Shown: positions 46,210 to 55,198 of the stretch, piece after piece
Layout of the letters: every line of letters starts with the position of its first letter
Position numbering within the stretch: position 1 is the first letter of the stretch
NCBI GenBank assembly: GCA_009801085.1
Contig: VNWV01000003.1
Coordinates: 3,720,001 to 3,784,000, forward strand
Direction of reading: 5' to 3'
Length of the DNA: 64,000 nucleotides
Source of the DNA: Lasiodiplodia sp. COLG20
Taxonomy: Eukaryota > Ascomycota > Dothideomycetes > Botryosphaeriales > Botryosphaeriaceae
The notes under the pieces: generated by a model
Database searches by the model: none
What the model was told of the DNA's origin: nothing
Seen by the model: the letters and a program-made list of their open reading frames with translations, nothing else
Position numbers and translations under genes: made by a program

Positions 46210-47163
46210 ATGTCCCGCGCCCTCATAATCACCGGCGCGACCGGCAAACAAGGCAGCTCCGTCATCGACGCCATCCTCACCCGCAACCGCCTCCCCCACA
46301 CGACCATCCTCGCCCTGACCCGCGACGCCCGCTCGCCGTCCGCCCAACGCCTCGCCGCCAAATCGCCCACCATCAAGCTCCTCGAAGGCGACCTCAACGA
46401 CGTGCCAGGCCTCTTCGCCAACGCCGCGCGTCTGGCGGGCCCCAGCACGCCGCTCTGGGGCGTGTACAGCGTGCAGGTGTCGATGGGCAAAGGCGTGACG
46501 CTGGAGGGCGAGGTGCGGCAGGGCAAGGGGATGGTCGACGAGGCGCTGAAAGCCGGCGTGACGCACTTCGTCTACAGCAGCGTCGAGCGCGGCGGCGAGG
46601 AGCGCAGCTGGGACAACCCGACCGACGTCCCGCACTTCCGCACCAAGTGGGAGATCGAGCGCTACCTGCGCGACCAGGCCGCGGCCGCCGCTGCGAAGGG
46701 GGACAACAACAAGATGGGATGGACGGTGCTGCGGCCCTCCATCTTCATGGATAACTTGGAGCCGGGTTTCGCTGGGAAGCTGTTTATGACGTCGTTGAGG
46801 GATACTATGGGCGACAAGCCGCTGCAGTGGGTTGCCACCAAGGATATCGGTGTCTTCGGCGCTATGGCGTTCGAGGAGCCGGAGAAGTGGAACCATAGGG
46901 CTGTTGGCCTGGCGGGTGATATGGTCGACTTTGATCAGCTGGATACAATTTTTCAACGGGTGACAGGCAAGCCCGTTGGCACGACATTTGGACTTTTGGG
47001 AAAGGCACTGAAGCATGGAGTCAAGGAAGTGGGCACCATGCTGGACTTTTTCAAGAATGAGGGCTACAAGGCGGATATTCAGGAGCTGAGGAAGGAACAC
47101 CCCGACATGATGGATTTGGAGACTTGGTTGAAGACGCAGAGCAAGTTTGTGAAGAAGAACTAG
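46210..47163 (+). CDS. NmrA-like NAD(P)-binding protein, intron-less (3 of 4)
   Basis: A single exon of 317 residues; the ATG at 46210 is the first in frame. MSRALIITGATGKQGSSV places the loop GATGKQG at residues 9-15, the same position as in genes 2 and 4. Further motifs are ILALTRDARSPSAQRLA, LWGVYSVQ, GVTHFVYSSVERGG, a H/K-containing stretch HFRTKWEIERYL and WTVLRPSIFMDN, all regular for the family. It lacks introns while its neighbours have two each, so it may have a different origin from genes 2 and 4 or have lost them. A 390-codon open frame runs antisense through it and is taken as a shadow of GC-rich codon use. Confidence 0.93.
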   Translation: MSRALIITGATGKQGSSVIDAILTRNRLPHTTILALTRDARSPSAQRLAAKSPTIKLLEGDLNDVPGLFANAARLAGPSTPLWGVYSVQVSMGKGVTLEGEVRQGKGMVDEALKAGVTHFVYSSVERGGEERSWDNPTDVPHFRTKWEIERYLRDQAAAAAAKGDNNKMGWTVLRPSIFMDNLEPGFAGKLFMTSLRDTMGDKPLQWVATKDIGVFGAMAFEEPEKWNHRAVGLAGDMVDFDQLDTIFQRVTGKPVGTTFGLLGKALKHGVKEVGTMLDFFKNEGYKADIQELRKEHPDMMDLETWLKTQSKFVKKN

Positions 47164-47336
47164 GAGCGGTTGGGTTTTCATCAAAATACTGTTTGTCGTT
47201 AGATATTCTGCAATTAATTCGTCACGTTTAGCCTGAAAATTATTCATTTTGATTCCTTATTCTTGAAGTGTAAAACTTGAATTCGGGAGCTCCCACGGGG
47301 CGCTTTTCTTGAGCGGCATAGTATAGTTCTGACATG

Positions 47337-48485
47337 TCATGCAGATAGAACAGCGGACCAGTCTTGTTGCTTCATCCAGTCCTCCAGAGATGTCATAGGA
47401 CATTCCACACCGAGCTTGTAGGATATGAATAAGCAGAGTCTTCTTAAGATAATAAGGGAACCGTACCTTTCTTATGTCCTCCGCCTTCAGCAGACTTTCG
47501 TCTCCACCATCGTAACCCGGCTCTGAAGAGTAGAGAAACATATCGCCAACTTCCCTTCCAAACTCCTTGTCGGGTGATTCATCAATCATTTGCTGGAGCG
47601 TAATCTGCTGATACCGGGCTGGCTTCCCAGTGACTTCACTCCACAGTCGCATGTACTCACTCCAGCTACAAGTGGTCCCTTCTGCCATGTAGCTCTTGCC
47701 GGGTGGCAGCTTCGACACAGCGTAGACGAATCCCCCCATGTCTGCGTTAACATCCAAATGCGGCACAGGCTTATCCGGTGCCGTCGGAAATCTCATCTCA
47801 AACGCCCCATCAGCTGCCTACACCACCACGAAGCATCAGCAGTGCCACTACTCCAAGCCAACCACAGAGTCCACCCCTCCCTTACCTTCGCAAAATACGC
47901 CTGCGGCACGAGCTTATAACTCGACATAAAAAACCCCGTCTGCACACAACTCATCTTCCGCGCCAACTCGGGCCAGCGCTCCCTCACATACCCCGGAAAC
48001 ACCCTCGCCTTCGCATCGAAATGATACAACTCCCCCAGCTTCCCGCCACTGCACCTCTCCGCATGGCTCAGCGTACTAACAACAAACCCATTCTCATCCA
48101 ACGTCTTCACCGCCGCTGTAGCCACCGCATCCGCTACGCGCCTTCCCTGCCGCTCCTCGACGCGCCCCGCGTACTCGCGACACGAGATGCCCAGTTCTGC
48201 GGCGCGCGCGCGGCAGTCTGGCCGGAAGAACGGCTCCCAGTAGTCGGTGACGCTGAAGACGAGGTTGGCGCCGGCGAGCGCGGCCGTCAGCGCTGAGGGG
48301 TCCTCGTCGTCTAGGTCGGCGCGGACGAGCTCGACGCCCTGCGCGGCGAGGGCGAGGGCGCGCGGTGAGGATGGGTTGCGGGTTATGCCGCGGATGCGGT
48401 AGTTGGTGGGGTCTTGCAGGAAGCGCGCGGCCACGCTGCCGCCTTGGTTGCCGGTTATGCCGATGATGACGAGGAGTTTGGTCAT
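47337..48485 (-). CDS. NmrA-like NAD(P)-binding protein with variant loop (4 of 4)
   Basis: Exons 48485..47886, 47817..47467 and 47414..47337 give 342 residues. The start MTKLLVIIGITGNQGGSV has Ile in place of the usual Ala in the nucleotide loop (GITGNQG, residues 9-15). Then come YRIRGITRNPSSPRALALA, NLVFSVTDYWEPF, FVVSTLSHAE and, near the end, WSEVTGKPARYQQ. The short last exon supplies ECPMTSLEDWMKQQDW, a typical family ending that is lost if the 52-bp intron is read through. It is convergent with gene 3, 173 bp apart. Reductase or redox-sensor roles are both possible; the TDYWEPF stretch suggests the fungal NmrA group found near metabolite genes. Confidence 0.9.
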
Positions 48486-49192
48486 GTTTGCGCGCGGCTT
48501 TTCTTGTTGGCTCGTTGCTGGGTTCGATTCAATTCTGGGTATTTTGGAGGGGGAGGGATGCAGTGATGGAGGGGCAGGTGGTGCGACATGGTGGGGTTGT
48601 TGGTTCTCTGTTATTTCTCGTGTTCCTGCAGCGGCCGAGATGCCAAAAAAGGAAGGCGGGGCCGTAGGTGCATTAAGTAGTATCATGGAGAGATAGGAGG
48701 AGAAATGCGGAGCTTGCAAAGGAATTCCATGTTAGTAAATCAATGAGATCAAACAATTCCCTTACAGTGAACCTGTGTATGCATAGTGAGCAACAACACT
48801 TTTCCGTATTCCTCAAACCCGCACTGTAAGCTTTGCTATATTCTATTCTCTAGAGAAAGTGGTGTATTATAAGATATTCCATCGATAGAAGACAGTATGA
48901 AAGTATGGGAGGACTTCTCGCCCGGTCTTGAGACGAATAATTGCTAAGTGATGGTGATGTGAACATGACTGTGGTAATGATTAGAGCAAAGCTAACAAAT
49001 CGGCTAAGGAAGCACTTTACTAATTACCCAATATTTGTTCTTCTTGTGTTTTCAGAGAAACATTGGTTCACATGGACTGATTCTCAAAAGTTTGCATCGG
49101 GACCTGCGAGTATAAGTAGACAGTGGACATCCACACAAGAGCCACCGGCAACCCCATCTCACTATTTCTTCCTTCCAGACCATCCACAAAAG
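48486..49192. other. Divergent upstream region, NmrA-like 4 (-) / RNase H-like A (+)
   Basis: About 700 bp. A TATAAGTAG element at 49111-49119 stands about 80 bp before the RNase H-like start and may be its TATA box. Nothing else was recognised. Confidence 0.45.
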
Positions 49193-50050
49193 ATGGCAGG
49201 CCCACCACCAAAGCAAGCCGACCACCTCGTCACCTTCCCATGCTATCATGGTGAAGTTGAAGCCCCCGTCCATTGGTACAACCCCGCTCGCCCCCGCATG
49301 ACGAGCGACATCCACTACGACGCGCCGCGGCAGATCTCGCAAATCAAGTACGTCAACCAAAAGCCATACCACCACTCGCAGCCGCGCTGGCAGTACGACG
49401 AAGAGAGCATCGTCATCACCATCATCGGCACCGCCAACCACGCACGCGACGAGCAAGAGAAGTCAACTGACAAAGCCGGCTACGGCATCTACTTCGGCCC
49501 CGGCTCGCGTCACAACGTCAAGGCCTTCCTACCCGCGTACATGGAGCAGACCAAGCGGCGCGCCGAGATCCAGGCCGCCAAGCACGCCCTCGAGCTGGCC
49601 GAGAAGCTGATCGAAGAAACTACGACGGATCCGGAGCTCAGGGAGATCATCATCCTGACCGAGTCGAGGCCGCTGTTGACCGACATTGTCGAGAATGTCT
49701 TTTCGTGGACGGCGGATATTAACAGCCGGAACCCGGATTTCGATTTCAAAGGGGTCGCCTACATTACTGAGCTCCTGGATCTGTTGGTGACGCTGAAGGA
49801 TATCGAGCGTCCAGGGAACATTGCCGTAAGGTTTTGGGATCAGGAGGATCAACTCAGGTATGAGGCGTACGATCTTGCGAATGAGCTCTGGGATCAACCT
49901 GGAGAGAGTGGAGGTGAAAAAAGCAGTGGCGACAAAGTTGGTGGTGAAGAGAGCGACGGTGAAAGGGTTAGTGGTGGTGAAAAGGGTGGCGACTGGAAGA
50001 ATAGCGGTGAAAAGCTCGGCGAAGAATTTGGTGAAAGAAAGGGTGGATAG
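49193..50050 (+). CDS. RNase H-like fold protein A, probably catalytically dead
   Basis: A single exon of 285 residues from the ATG at 49193. Residues 70-165 follow the RNase HI strand/helix order: SIVITIIGTAN (where the catalytic TDGS should be), AGYGIYFGPGS (95-105), RRAEIQAAKHALELAEKLI (122-140, with the helix Glu in place) and IIILTESRPLL (152-162, with TES instead of the usual TDS). The first Asp is absent and the third acid is Glu. It is paralogous to the protein at 54542-55126 by order and wording of all four blocks. The tail from about residue 238 is low complexity, built of repeated GGEK/SGDK/GGEE-like units. It is convergent with the FAD monooxygenase (80 bp between stop codons). 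Confidence 0.75.
   Translation: MAGPPPKQADHLVTFPCYHGEVEAPVHWYNPARPRMTSDIHYDAPRQISQIKYVNQKPYHHSQPRWQYDEESIVITIIGTANHARDEQEKSTDKAGYGIYFGPGSRHNVKAFLPAYMEQTKRRAEIQAAKHALELAEKLIEETTTDPELREIIILTESRPLLTDIVENVFSWTADINSRNPDFDFKGVAYITELLDLLVTLKDIERPGNIAVRFWDQEDQLRYEAYDLANELWDQPGESGGEKSSGDKVGGEESDGERVSGGEKGGDWKNSGEKLGEEFGERKGG
49911..50045 (+). repeat. Low-complexity Gly-Glu-Lys coding repeat
   Basis: Degenerate tandem units of about 10 residues (GGEKSSGDKV, GGEESDGERV, GGEKGGDWK, SGEKLGEE) form the end of RNase H-like A. The DNA shows repeated GGTGGTGAAA-like words, which invites replication slippage and length variation. Paralogue B has no such tail. Confidence 0.7.
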
Positions 50051-50130
50051 AATACAAAGCATGCTAGCTAGTTGCAATTGAAATGACTGCATAGAGGCGC
50101 ATACGACCATGTATGCCTTGAGCACATTTC

Positions 50131-51387
50131 CTACTCCCTCCTGAACAACCCATCTGGCGCTGTCCCATCAGTCCCGCCATTCTTTCTCTCCTTAGCCAGT
50201 CTCTTGAATCCCTCAGCGAACTTCTCATTTCCATCCGGCTCGTACCTCTCCATCACGCTATCCCACGTCGACTGCATGAACGCGCGAGCGCGGGGAAACA
50301 TATCCTTCTCGTACCTCTCCGCCGCCTTGTCCACCCCGTCCGCTCCATCCACCGCCTTCCCAATCTCCCTCGCCAACAGCAACGCATCATGCAACGCCTG
50401 ATTGACTCCTTCTCCCGCAAACGGCGTCATGAGATGTGCCGCATCGCCAATAGCCGTGAAACTCTTCCGATGCAGCCACCTCGTACCAACATGCACCATA
50501 TACAGCTTCCGCGGGATAACAGGCTCGCCCGCCGCCTCAACAACCTGGCCAAACTCGGGTGCCCAGTCCTTGAACTCCTCCCTTAGACAGCGCCGCACCT
50601 GCTCCAGGTCCGCGTGGTCCGCGACGCCGTTCCGCTCGTGCCAGTCGGCGTGCTTGCGCAGGAAGGCGTAGATCTGCACGCTGCGGTCCGACTGGCGCTG
50701 CATGACCAGGCACCGCTCGTCGGCGCGGCCGAAGGCGAAGTGGGACCCGTCGCCCGCCAGCCGCGACACGGCCGGGTGCGTTGTGTCGACGTCCGGGGCG
50801 AGCCACAGCTCGTAGCCCGTCACGCCCGAGTAGAAAGGCGGGACGGTGGTGAGGAGGGCGCGGATCTTGGACCATGCGCCGTCGGCCCCGACGACGAGGT
50901 CGAAACCGCGCTCGACGATGCTTTTGCTGCTGCTGTTGCTGCTGTCTTCCGTGGTGGTGGTGACGTCGAAGTGGAGGGTGCCGTCCAGCTCTGCTCGCGA
51001 CAACTTATGCCCCCAGCGTACGGTGTCGGGTTCGAGTGATTCAAGCAGCATGCGGCGCAGGTGCGGGCGGTCGATTTCCGGGCGCCCGAGGTCCTCGCTC
51101 GCGCCCATGTCGACGTAACGTCGGCCCGTGTCATCACTGATGATGTATGCCTGACCGTCGTAGCGAGCGAAGCGCTGAAACTCGTCCCAGAGGCCAGCCT
51201 CACGTAAGGCGGCCTGGCCCGAGTTCTCATGGAGGTCGAGACTTCCGCCGGCCGTGGCGCGGTGGGCGGGTGATGTATCTTTCTCGAAGATGGAGCAGGT
51301 GATAGAATGCAGTTGAAGAAGGCGGCCAAGGCAGAGACCGGCAGGGCCAGCGCCGATGATGGCGATGCGAGGGGTGGAGGAGGGCAT
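50131..51387 (-). CDS. FAD-dependent monooxygenase, TetX / aromatic hydroxylase type
   Basis: A single exon of 418 residues; start at the ATG of MPSSTPRIAIIGAGPAG. The GAGPAG dinucleotide loop (about 12-17) with IFEKD at the end of the second strand, the DG motif VVGADGAWSKIR and the GD motif FTAIGDAAHLMTPFAGEGVN are all present. This is the group A flavoprotein hydroxylase pattern (PF01494). There is no signal peptide. Such enzymes hydroxylate aromatic or polycyclic products, including in fungal secondary metabolism and in tetracycline inactivation. Length is normal for the TetX-like branch. A TATATAAA box lies about 140 bp upstream. It lies between the two RNase H-like genes, next to the Zn2Cys6 regulator on the same strand. 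Confidence 0.93.
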   Translation of the reverse strand: MPSSTPRIAIIGAGPAGLCLGRLLQLHSITCSIFEKDTSPAHRATAGGSLDLHENSGQAALREAGLWDEFQRFARYDGQAYIISDDTGRRYVDMGASEDLGRPEIDRPHLRRMLLESLEPDTVRWGHKLSRAELDGTLHFDVTTTTEDSSNSSSKSIVERGFDLVVGADGAWSKIRALLTTVPPFYSGVTGYELWLAPDVDTTHPAVSRLAGDGSHFAFGRADERCLVMQRQSDRSVQIYAFLRKHADWHERNGVADHADLEQVRRCLREEFKDWAPEFGQVVEAAGEPVIPRKLYMVHVGTRWLHRKSFTAIGDAAHLMTPFAGEGVNQALHDALLLAREIGKAVDGADGVDKAAERYEKDMFPRARAFMQSTWDSVMERYEPDGNEKFAEGFKRLAKERKNGGTDGTAPDGLFRRE

Positions 51388-51524
51388 GGTGATAACGGAG
51401 GTCCTGCAGTTGAATAGGTGGAGATGTATAAATGATCTTGACAAAGTTTCTCTTGTCGACCAGGCCCAGGTGAGTGGGATGAACAATGGTGTTTTTGCTC
51501 GTCCTGGAAAGACTTGCTGCAGGA

Positions 51525-51532
51525 TTTATATA
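51525..51532 (-). promoter_or_regulatory. TATA box of the FAD monooxygenase gene
   Basis: TATATAAA on the minus strand, about 140 bp upstream of the ATG at 51387 and within the 400-bp space to the upstream regulator gene. Confidence 0.45.
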
Positions 51533-51786
51533 TTTCTGCTTAGGTTTCACCCTGTGAATAGCTGGTGTCCGTGCCGAAGGCCGGTCAATTCCAGGCTGCA
51601 GCTATAGGGGCATTGATCACAACATATTGATGGAGGAAATCAGCATCTGAAGTAAGCTAACAGTTGTAAAGGATCGTGGTTGGCTTGTGGTTTGAGACCT
51701 GCGTTTAGTGCGTTCGGCGATCAGCATCTGGTGAAACCCCGAGCTTCGGCGTCGGCCTCGGAAAACCATGTATACAAAAGGAGCGC

Positions 51787-54048
51787 TCATTCTTGGACTG
51801 GCCAGTAGATTGATTCGGGGAATAATGTGTTGGACAGTGGCATGACGTTCGAGAGTTCCCAATCGAATGGAAAATTTCCCTGAATCTGCGTTAGTGCGAT
51901 GTTCCCACAAAATGTTCTGGCCGCTTACTATATCGAAACCCAAGTCTCCCAGCTCGCTCGTGTGTGTACTTGGCGTGTCATTTGAGAAGTCTGATTTCCA
52001 CGTTGCAGCTTGAGCAAGGATTTCCGAGCAGTCCTGAAGCAGTTTCTCCACACGTGATACCAGCACGTTCTCATCAGGCTTCTTTCCATTAAAATCCTCA
52101 AGCTGAGCAACAGCTAAGGCGAGGAAGACATAGGCTTTGAAGTTACTCTGCCCTTTGCTCAGTCTTTCGCGCAATACCGTGGAATAAAGGCGGATGGCTG
52201 CGAGCTGCTCCCTGCGCGCGGTCAAACTTGATTCGGTGACAAGGGATGAGAAAGTGGACGAGTCTTCTTGTTGCCACATGAGCTCCAGGACAACAAAGCC
52301 CGAGGATTGAAGAAAGGTCGTGTGCAGCATCCCATTTCCGAGAGCCACGAGCTTTTTATAGAGGCTGGATCCAGGGTCGGGATGGTTGATGTTAAGGATG
52401 AGCAGGCAAGCGTCCAAACACATCTTGCGGGAGAAGTAGTATGAGGGAGAATCCTTGGCTTTTGCGGCGAAGGCTTGGTGCAATGCAATCAGGAAGCGGT
52501 AGGTCAAGAACTCGACCATTTTACATTGGAAGAGCTCACGCTCTGACGAAGGGTTGAAAGATGCGAGGCGGGTGCGAATGTGCTTGGTAAGCTGGGCGTT
52601 GAGGTCAAGAGCTGTGGAATACGAAAGGTCGGAGCGGAAATGGTTCAGAAACTTCGCAATCTGCAGGCGGACTGGCAGGCTCTCTGCAAGAATGTTCTGG
52701 GCGGATATTGGGGTTTCTGCGGATTGGATGTGGTCGCGAGAATGCATGTCGAATCCGTACGTGTCTGATGGGGGCTTGCAGTCAAAGTCGTCGATGGAGA
52801 ATAGGGGCGGCTGGCCGGCATCGATGCTTGCCTGAACGAGCAGCTCTGTCGTGGTTGCCCACACCCTCCTCCGCACCTCAGCCTCGACAGGGGATGAGAT
52901 TTGGAGGTGAATAGGGTCGCGGTTTAGTCCGATCTGCATGGCTGTGCGAAGAAGAGAACCGGCCGATACCCAGACAAAGTCGCCACCAACAGCATGCGTT
53001 TGGCGGGCAAGCATGAGCAGACAGTGAATCTGAACGCCAACAAGGGTAATGCGTCTATTTTTGGCGAAAGGAGAGGAAGCCCAAGTATGTGCTGCGATGA
53101 CCCACTGCATCGAAGCACAGTACCAGGTTCCATCGTCGTCGTTGAAGCAAGTGCCAAGAGCAAGTACGAGCAATAGTTTGACGACAGAAGCGTCGGATGC
53201 CGACTCGGGTGACGACCAATACTGCTCGTACTCCTGCCTGAACGAGGGAGCATGGTGGATGCGGTAGACGGTCTCGAAGGTCTCGAGATATTGCTGCATC
53301 AGCTGATCGGCAATTGGGCGCGGAGGCATCTTGTCGCGCAAGTCGGAGACGGTGGGTTCGGCAGAGGTAGGGTGTCTCTTGGCCCTACGAGCATGCTGCT
53401 TGCACTCGAGTAGAAGAGTCTTGATCTGGGGATGGCGAGTTGGGTCGAGCTCGTCAAACCGAAGCATTTTCGGGAGCTGAAGCTGTCAGAGGATACTTCT
53501 CAAAGCTGGCTGAGTCCACTTACATGCTCGACAGGGTTTGTCCAGTGAGAAGCACCAAACAGCTTGCCCTTGTCACGGGTGGCCTTTGTGGGCAAATTGG
53601 ACTGTTCGTTAGGCTGCGAAGTGGGAAGGAGCTCAACGGGAGCCGCTTTCACCGAAGCCGATTCTGCAGGAGGCTGCTGGGTTGCCTGAGTCGCGAGGCC
53701 ATCTGCGGAAAGCGGAGTTGGCAGACGATCCGAGCTCGCTCTGGGAACGGGCGTGGCGCCATCTGGCACGTATGTGCAAGTGCGCGCCCTCTTGCCGCGG
53801 ATGCACTTGTTGCACGGAGTGTTGCGGTCACACTTGATCTTGCGCGCGCGACAAGCTTCGCAAGCGAGCGCCGGTCTCCGCCGCCGCGTCGGCCCTGGGC
53901 GCTCTTTTGCCGGTGGGCCTTCCTTGTCCATCGCGTTCTTGGATTTTGGGTGACGGTGAGCTGAGCTTCGCAGCTGAAAGTTGGTGGGCGGGGGAAGAAG
54001 GCCGATCTGCTGACCCCCGAGCCCGCTATCTCCGGAAGGATTGGCCAT
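51787..54048 (-). CDS. Zn2Cys6 transcription factor with fungal-specific middle domain
   Basis: Exons 54048..53524, 53476..51929 and 51879..51787 give 721 residues. The zinc cluster has Cys63, 66, 73, 79, 82 and 91 (C-x2-C-x6-C-x5-C-x2-C-x8-C), preceded by a basic TRRRRPA. From about residue 220 the fungal transcription-factor domain (PF04082) is clear: ETFETVYRIHHAPSFRQEY, then GGDFVWVSAGSLLRTAMQIG and RRRVWATTTELLVQ. The last intron is 49 bp (CTAAC branch, CAG acceptor); splicing gives the C-terminus GNFPFDWELSN to WPVQE, acidic and Trp-containing as in such activators. If that intron is kept, the frame stays open to 51617 and yields a different tail. It could regulate the adjacent monooxygenase; this is inference from position. 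Confidence 0.93.
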
Positions 54049-54541
54049 TTTGGCTCCTCCGGCCGCCCTTTCTCCGATTATTGCGCCATTGGTCCATCTC
54101 GCTCCCTTTATCACACTCCCGACGACTAGCGTGCATTTACTTTGGGATAATTACCAAACCCGACCCATATTTGCCTCGAAACCCTCATTAATTTTTCTTT
54201 TCACGTCACGGGTAGTCGAAACTTTTGCCCGGACAGAAATGTAAGTATAACTGTCAACTCTACATTTTCATCCGGATGATAGCTTCAACTACCCATAAGT
54301 GTTCTTGTTTTTTTTTTTTTTTTGAGCTTCGGGCAGAGTATGGAATTTTGGAAGACGCGTGGCTATCGGAACGGTGGTAGGCTCAGGGTCGTTTCTCGCA
54401 AAGATTGGGAAAAGGGTCTCGGTGGTATGTAGCTTCCCGCACAGCATCTAAAAAGAGCGCTCCGCCTCAGTTCTTAACCCAACGCTTTCTTCCACTCTCA
54501 ACTCTTTGCCGCCTCCACTTCCCATACTGGCATCCGGCAGT
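54049..54541. promoter_or_regulatory. Divergent promoter, Zn2Cys6 factor (-) / RNase H-like B (+), carrying an inverted repeat
   Basis: 493 bp between the start codons. The inverted repeat at 54210-54294 lies in it, followed by a T-run of 16 at about 54309-54324. Confidence 0.5.
54210..54294. repeat. Small terminal-inverted-repeat (MITE-like) element
   Basis: The ends read GGGTAGTCGAA inward from 54210 and, on the other strand, GGGTAGTTGAA inward from 54294. Arms of about 34 bases match at 25 positions; 8 of the 9 mismatches are transitions. The right arm is the relative of the hairpin at 29.85 kb. The centre is only about 15 bases, so the element cannot code for a transposase. Confidence 0.7.
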
Positions 54542-55126
54542 ATGGCAACAGGAAATGTCAGACAACCTGTACTCCGCATCTTCGATCCCGAAAACGACCC
54601 GTCTACGGCAGGAATAGAGCATTCTGAGCTCATTGCATACGACATGGCACGTGAGATTCACCGCCTACGGAGCCGCCAGTGGCCTATCTGGGACCATAAC
54701 ACTGTAGTAGTCAGCATCAAGGGCGTGCGCCATTCAACAATAAGCCAAAGACCCGGAGGCACATATGGCATCTACGTCGGACCCAGCTCTTGTTACAACG
54801 CAAATGGATCGCTCCCCCATATGACTCCACACTGGGAGCGTCGGTATGAGATGGAAGCTCTTGCCAAGGCCTTGGAAGTCATCAGAGACATCGTAACCCA
54901 CAACAACGACATCAGACGCATCTTAGTCATTACCGAATCTGACTTTCTTTCCTCCACTTTGTCCGGGATTCACCCGTATGGAAATCAAATCCCCCACCGC
55001 GAGAGTCTTAACCAGCTACATGAGGTTCTTTGTGAGATAGAAGCTAGCCGCCGTATTATACAGTTCTGGAACACTAGCTCTCTGATTCCCGAGGCTCACG
55101 GGTTGGCCACAGCTATAGTTACTTGA
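54542..55126 (+). CDS. RNase H-like fold protein B, probably catalytically dead
   Basis: A single exon of 194 residues from the ATG at 54542. The blocks match protein A in order: TVVVSIKGVRH (54-64), GTYGIYVGPSS (73-83), RRYEMEALAKALEVIRDIV (100-118) and ILVITESDFLSSTL (127-140). The helix Glu is kept, the first Asp is replaced (VSIKG instead of xxTDG) and the third acid is Glu (TES). A final strand/helix region RRIIQFWNTSSLI aligns with AVRFWDQEDQL of A. It lacks A's repeat tail and has a longer, different N-terminus. It ends 72 bp from the end of the convergent DUF6594 gene. Possible function: nucleic-acid or protein binding with a frozen nuclease fold. Confidence 0.72.
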   Translation: MATGNVRQPVLRIFDPENDPSTAGIEHSELIAYDMAREIHRLRSRQWPIWDHNTVVVSIKGVRHSTISQRPGGTYGIYVGPSSCYNANGSLPHMTPHWERRYEMEALAKALEVIRDIVTHNNDIRRILVITESDFLSSTLSGIHPYGNQIPHRESLNQLHEVLCEIEASRRIIQFWNTSSLIPEAHGLATAIVT

Positions 55127-55150
55127 TTCTATTGTACACTGAGCTCTGCT

Positions 55151-55166
55151 TAGCTTCAACTACCCA
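55151..55166. repeat. 16-bp exact match to the end of the 54.2-kb inverted repeat
   Basis: TAGCTTCAACTACCCA is identical to 54280-54295 and in the same orientation. It may be a fragment of the element, but a single 16-base match in 64 kb can occur by chance. Confidence 0.3.
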
Positions 55167-55198
55167 CAGCAACAGAAACCAACTTATCTTTTACTCCT

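Noticed and set aside
46075..47247. 390-codon open frame antisense to NmrA-like gene 3
   Set aside because: The sense strand has a clear nucleotide-binding protein; the antisense translation is Arg/His/Val-rich without any domain.
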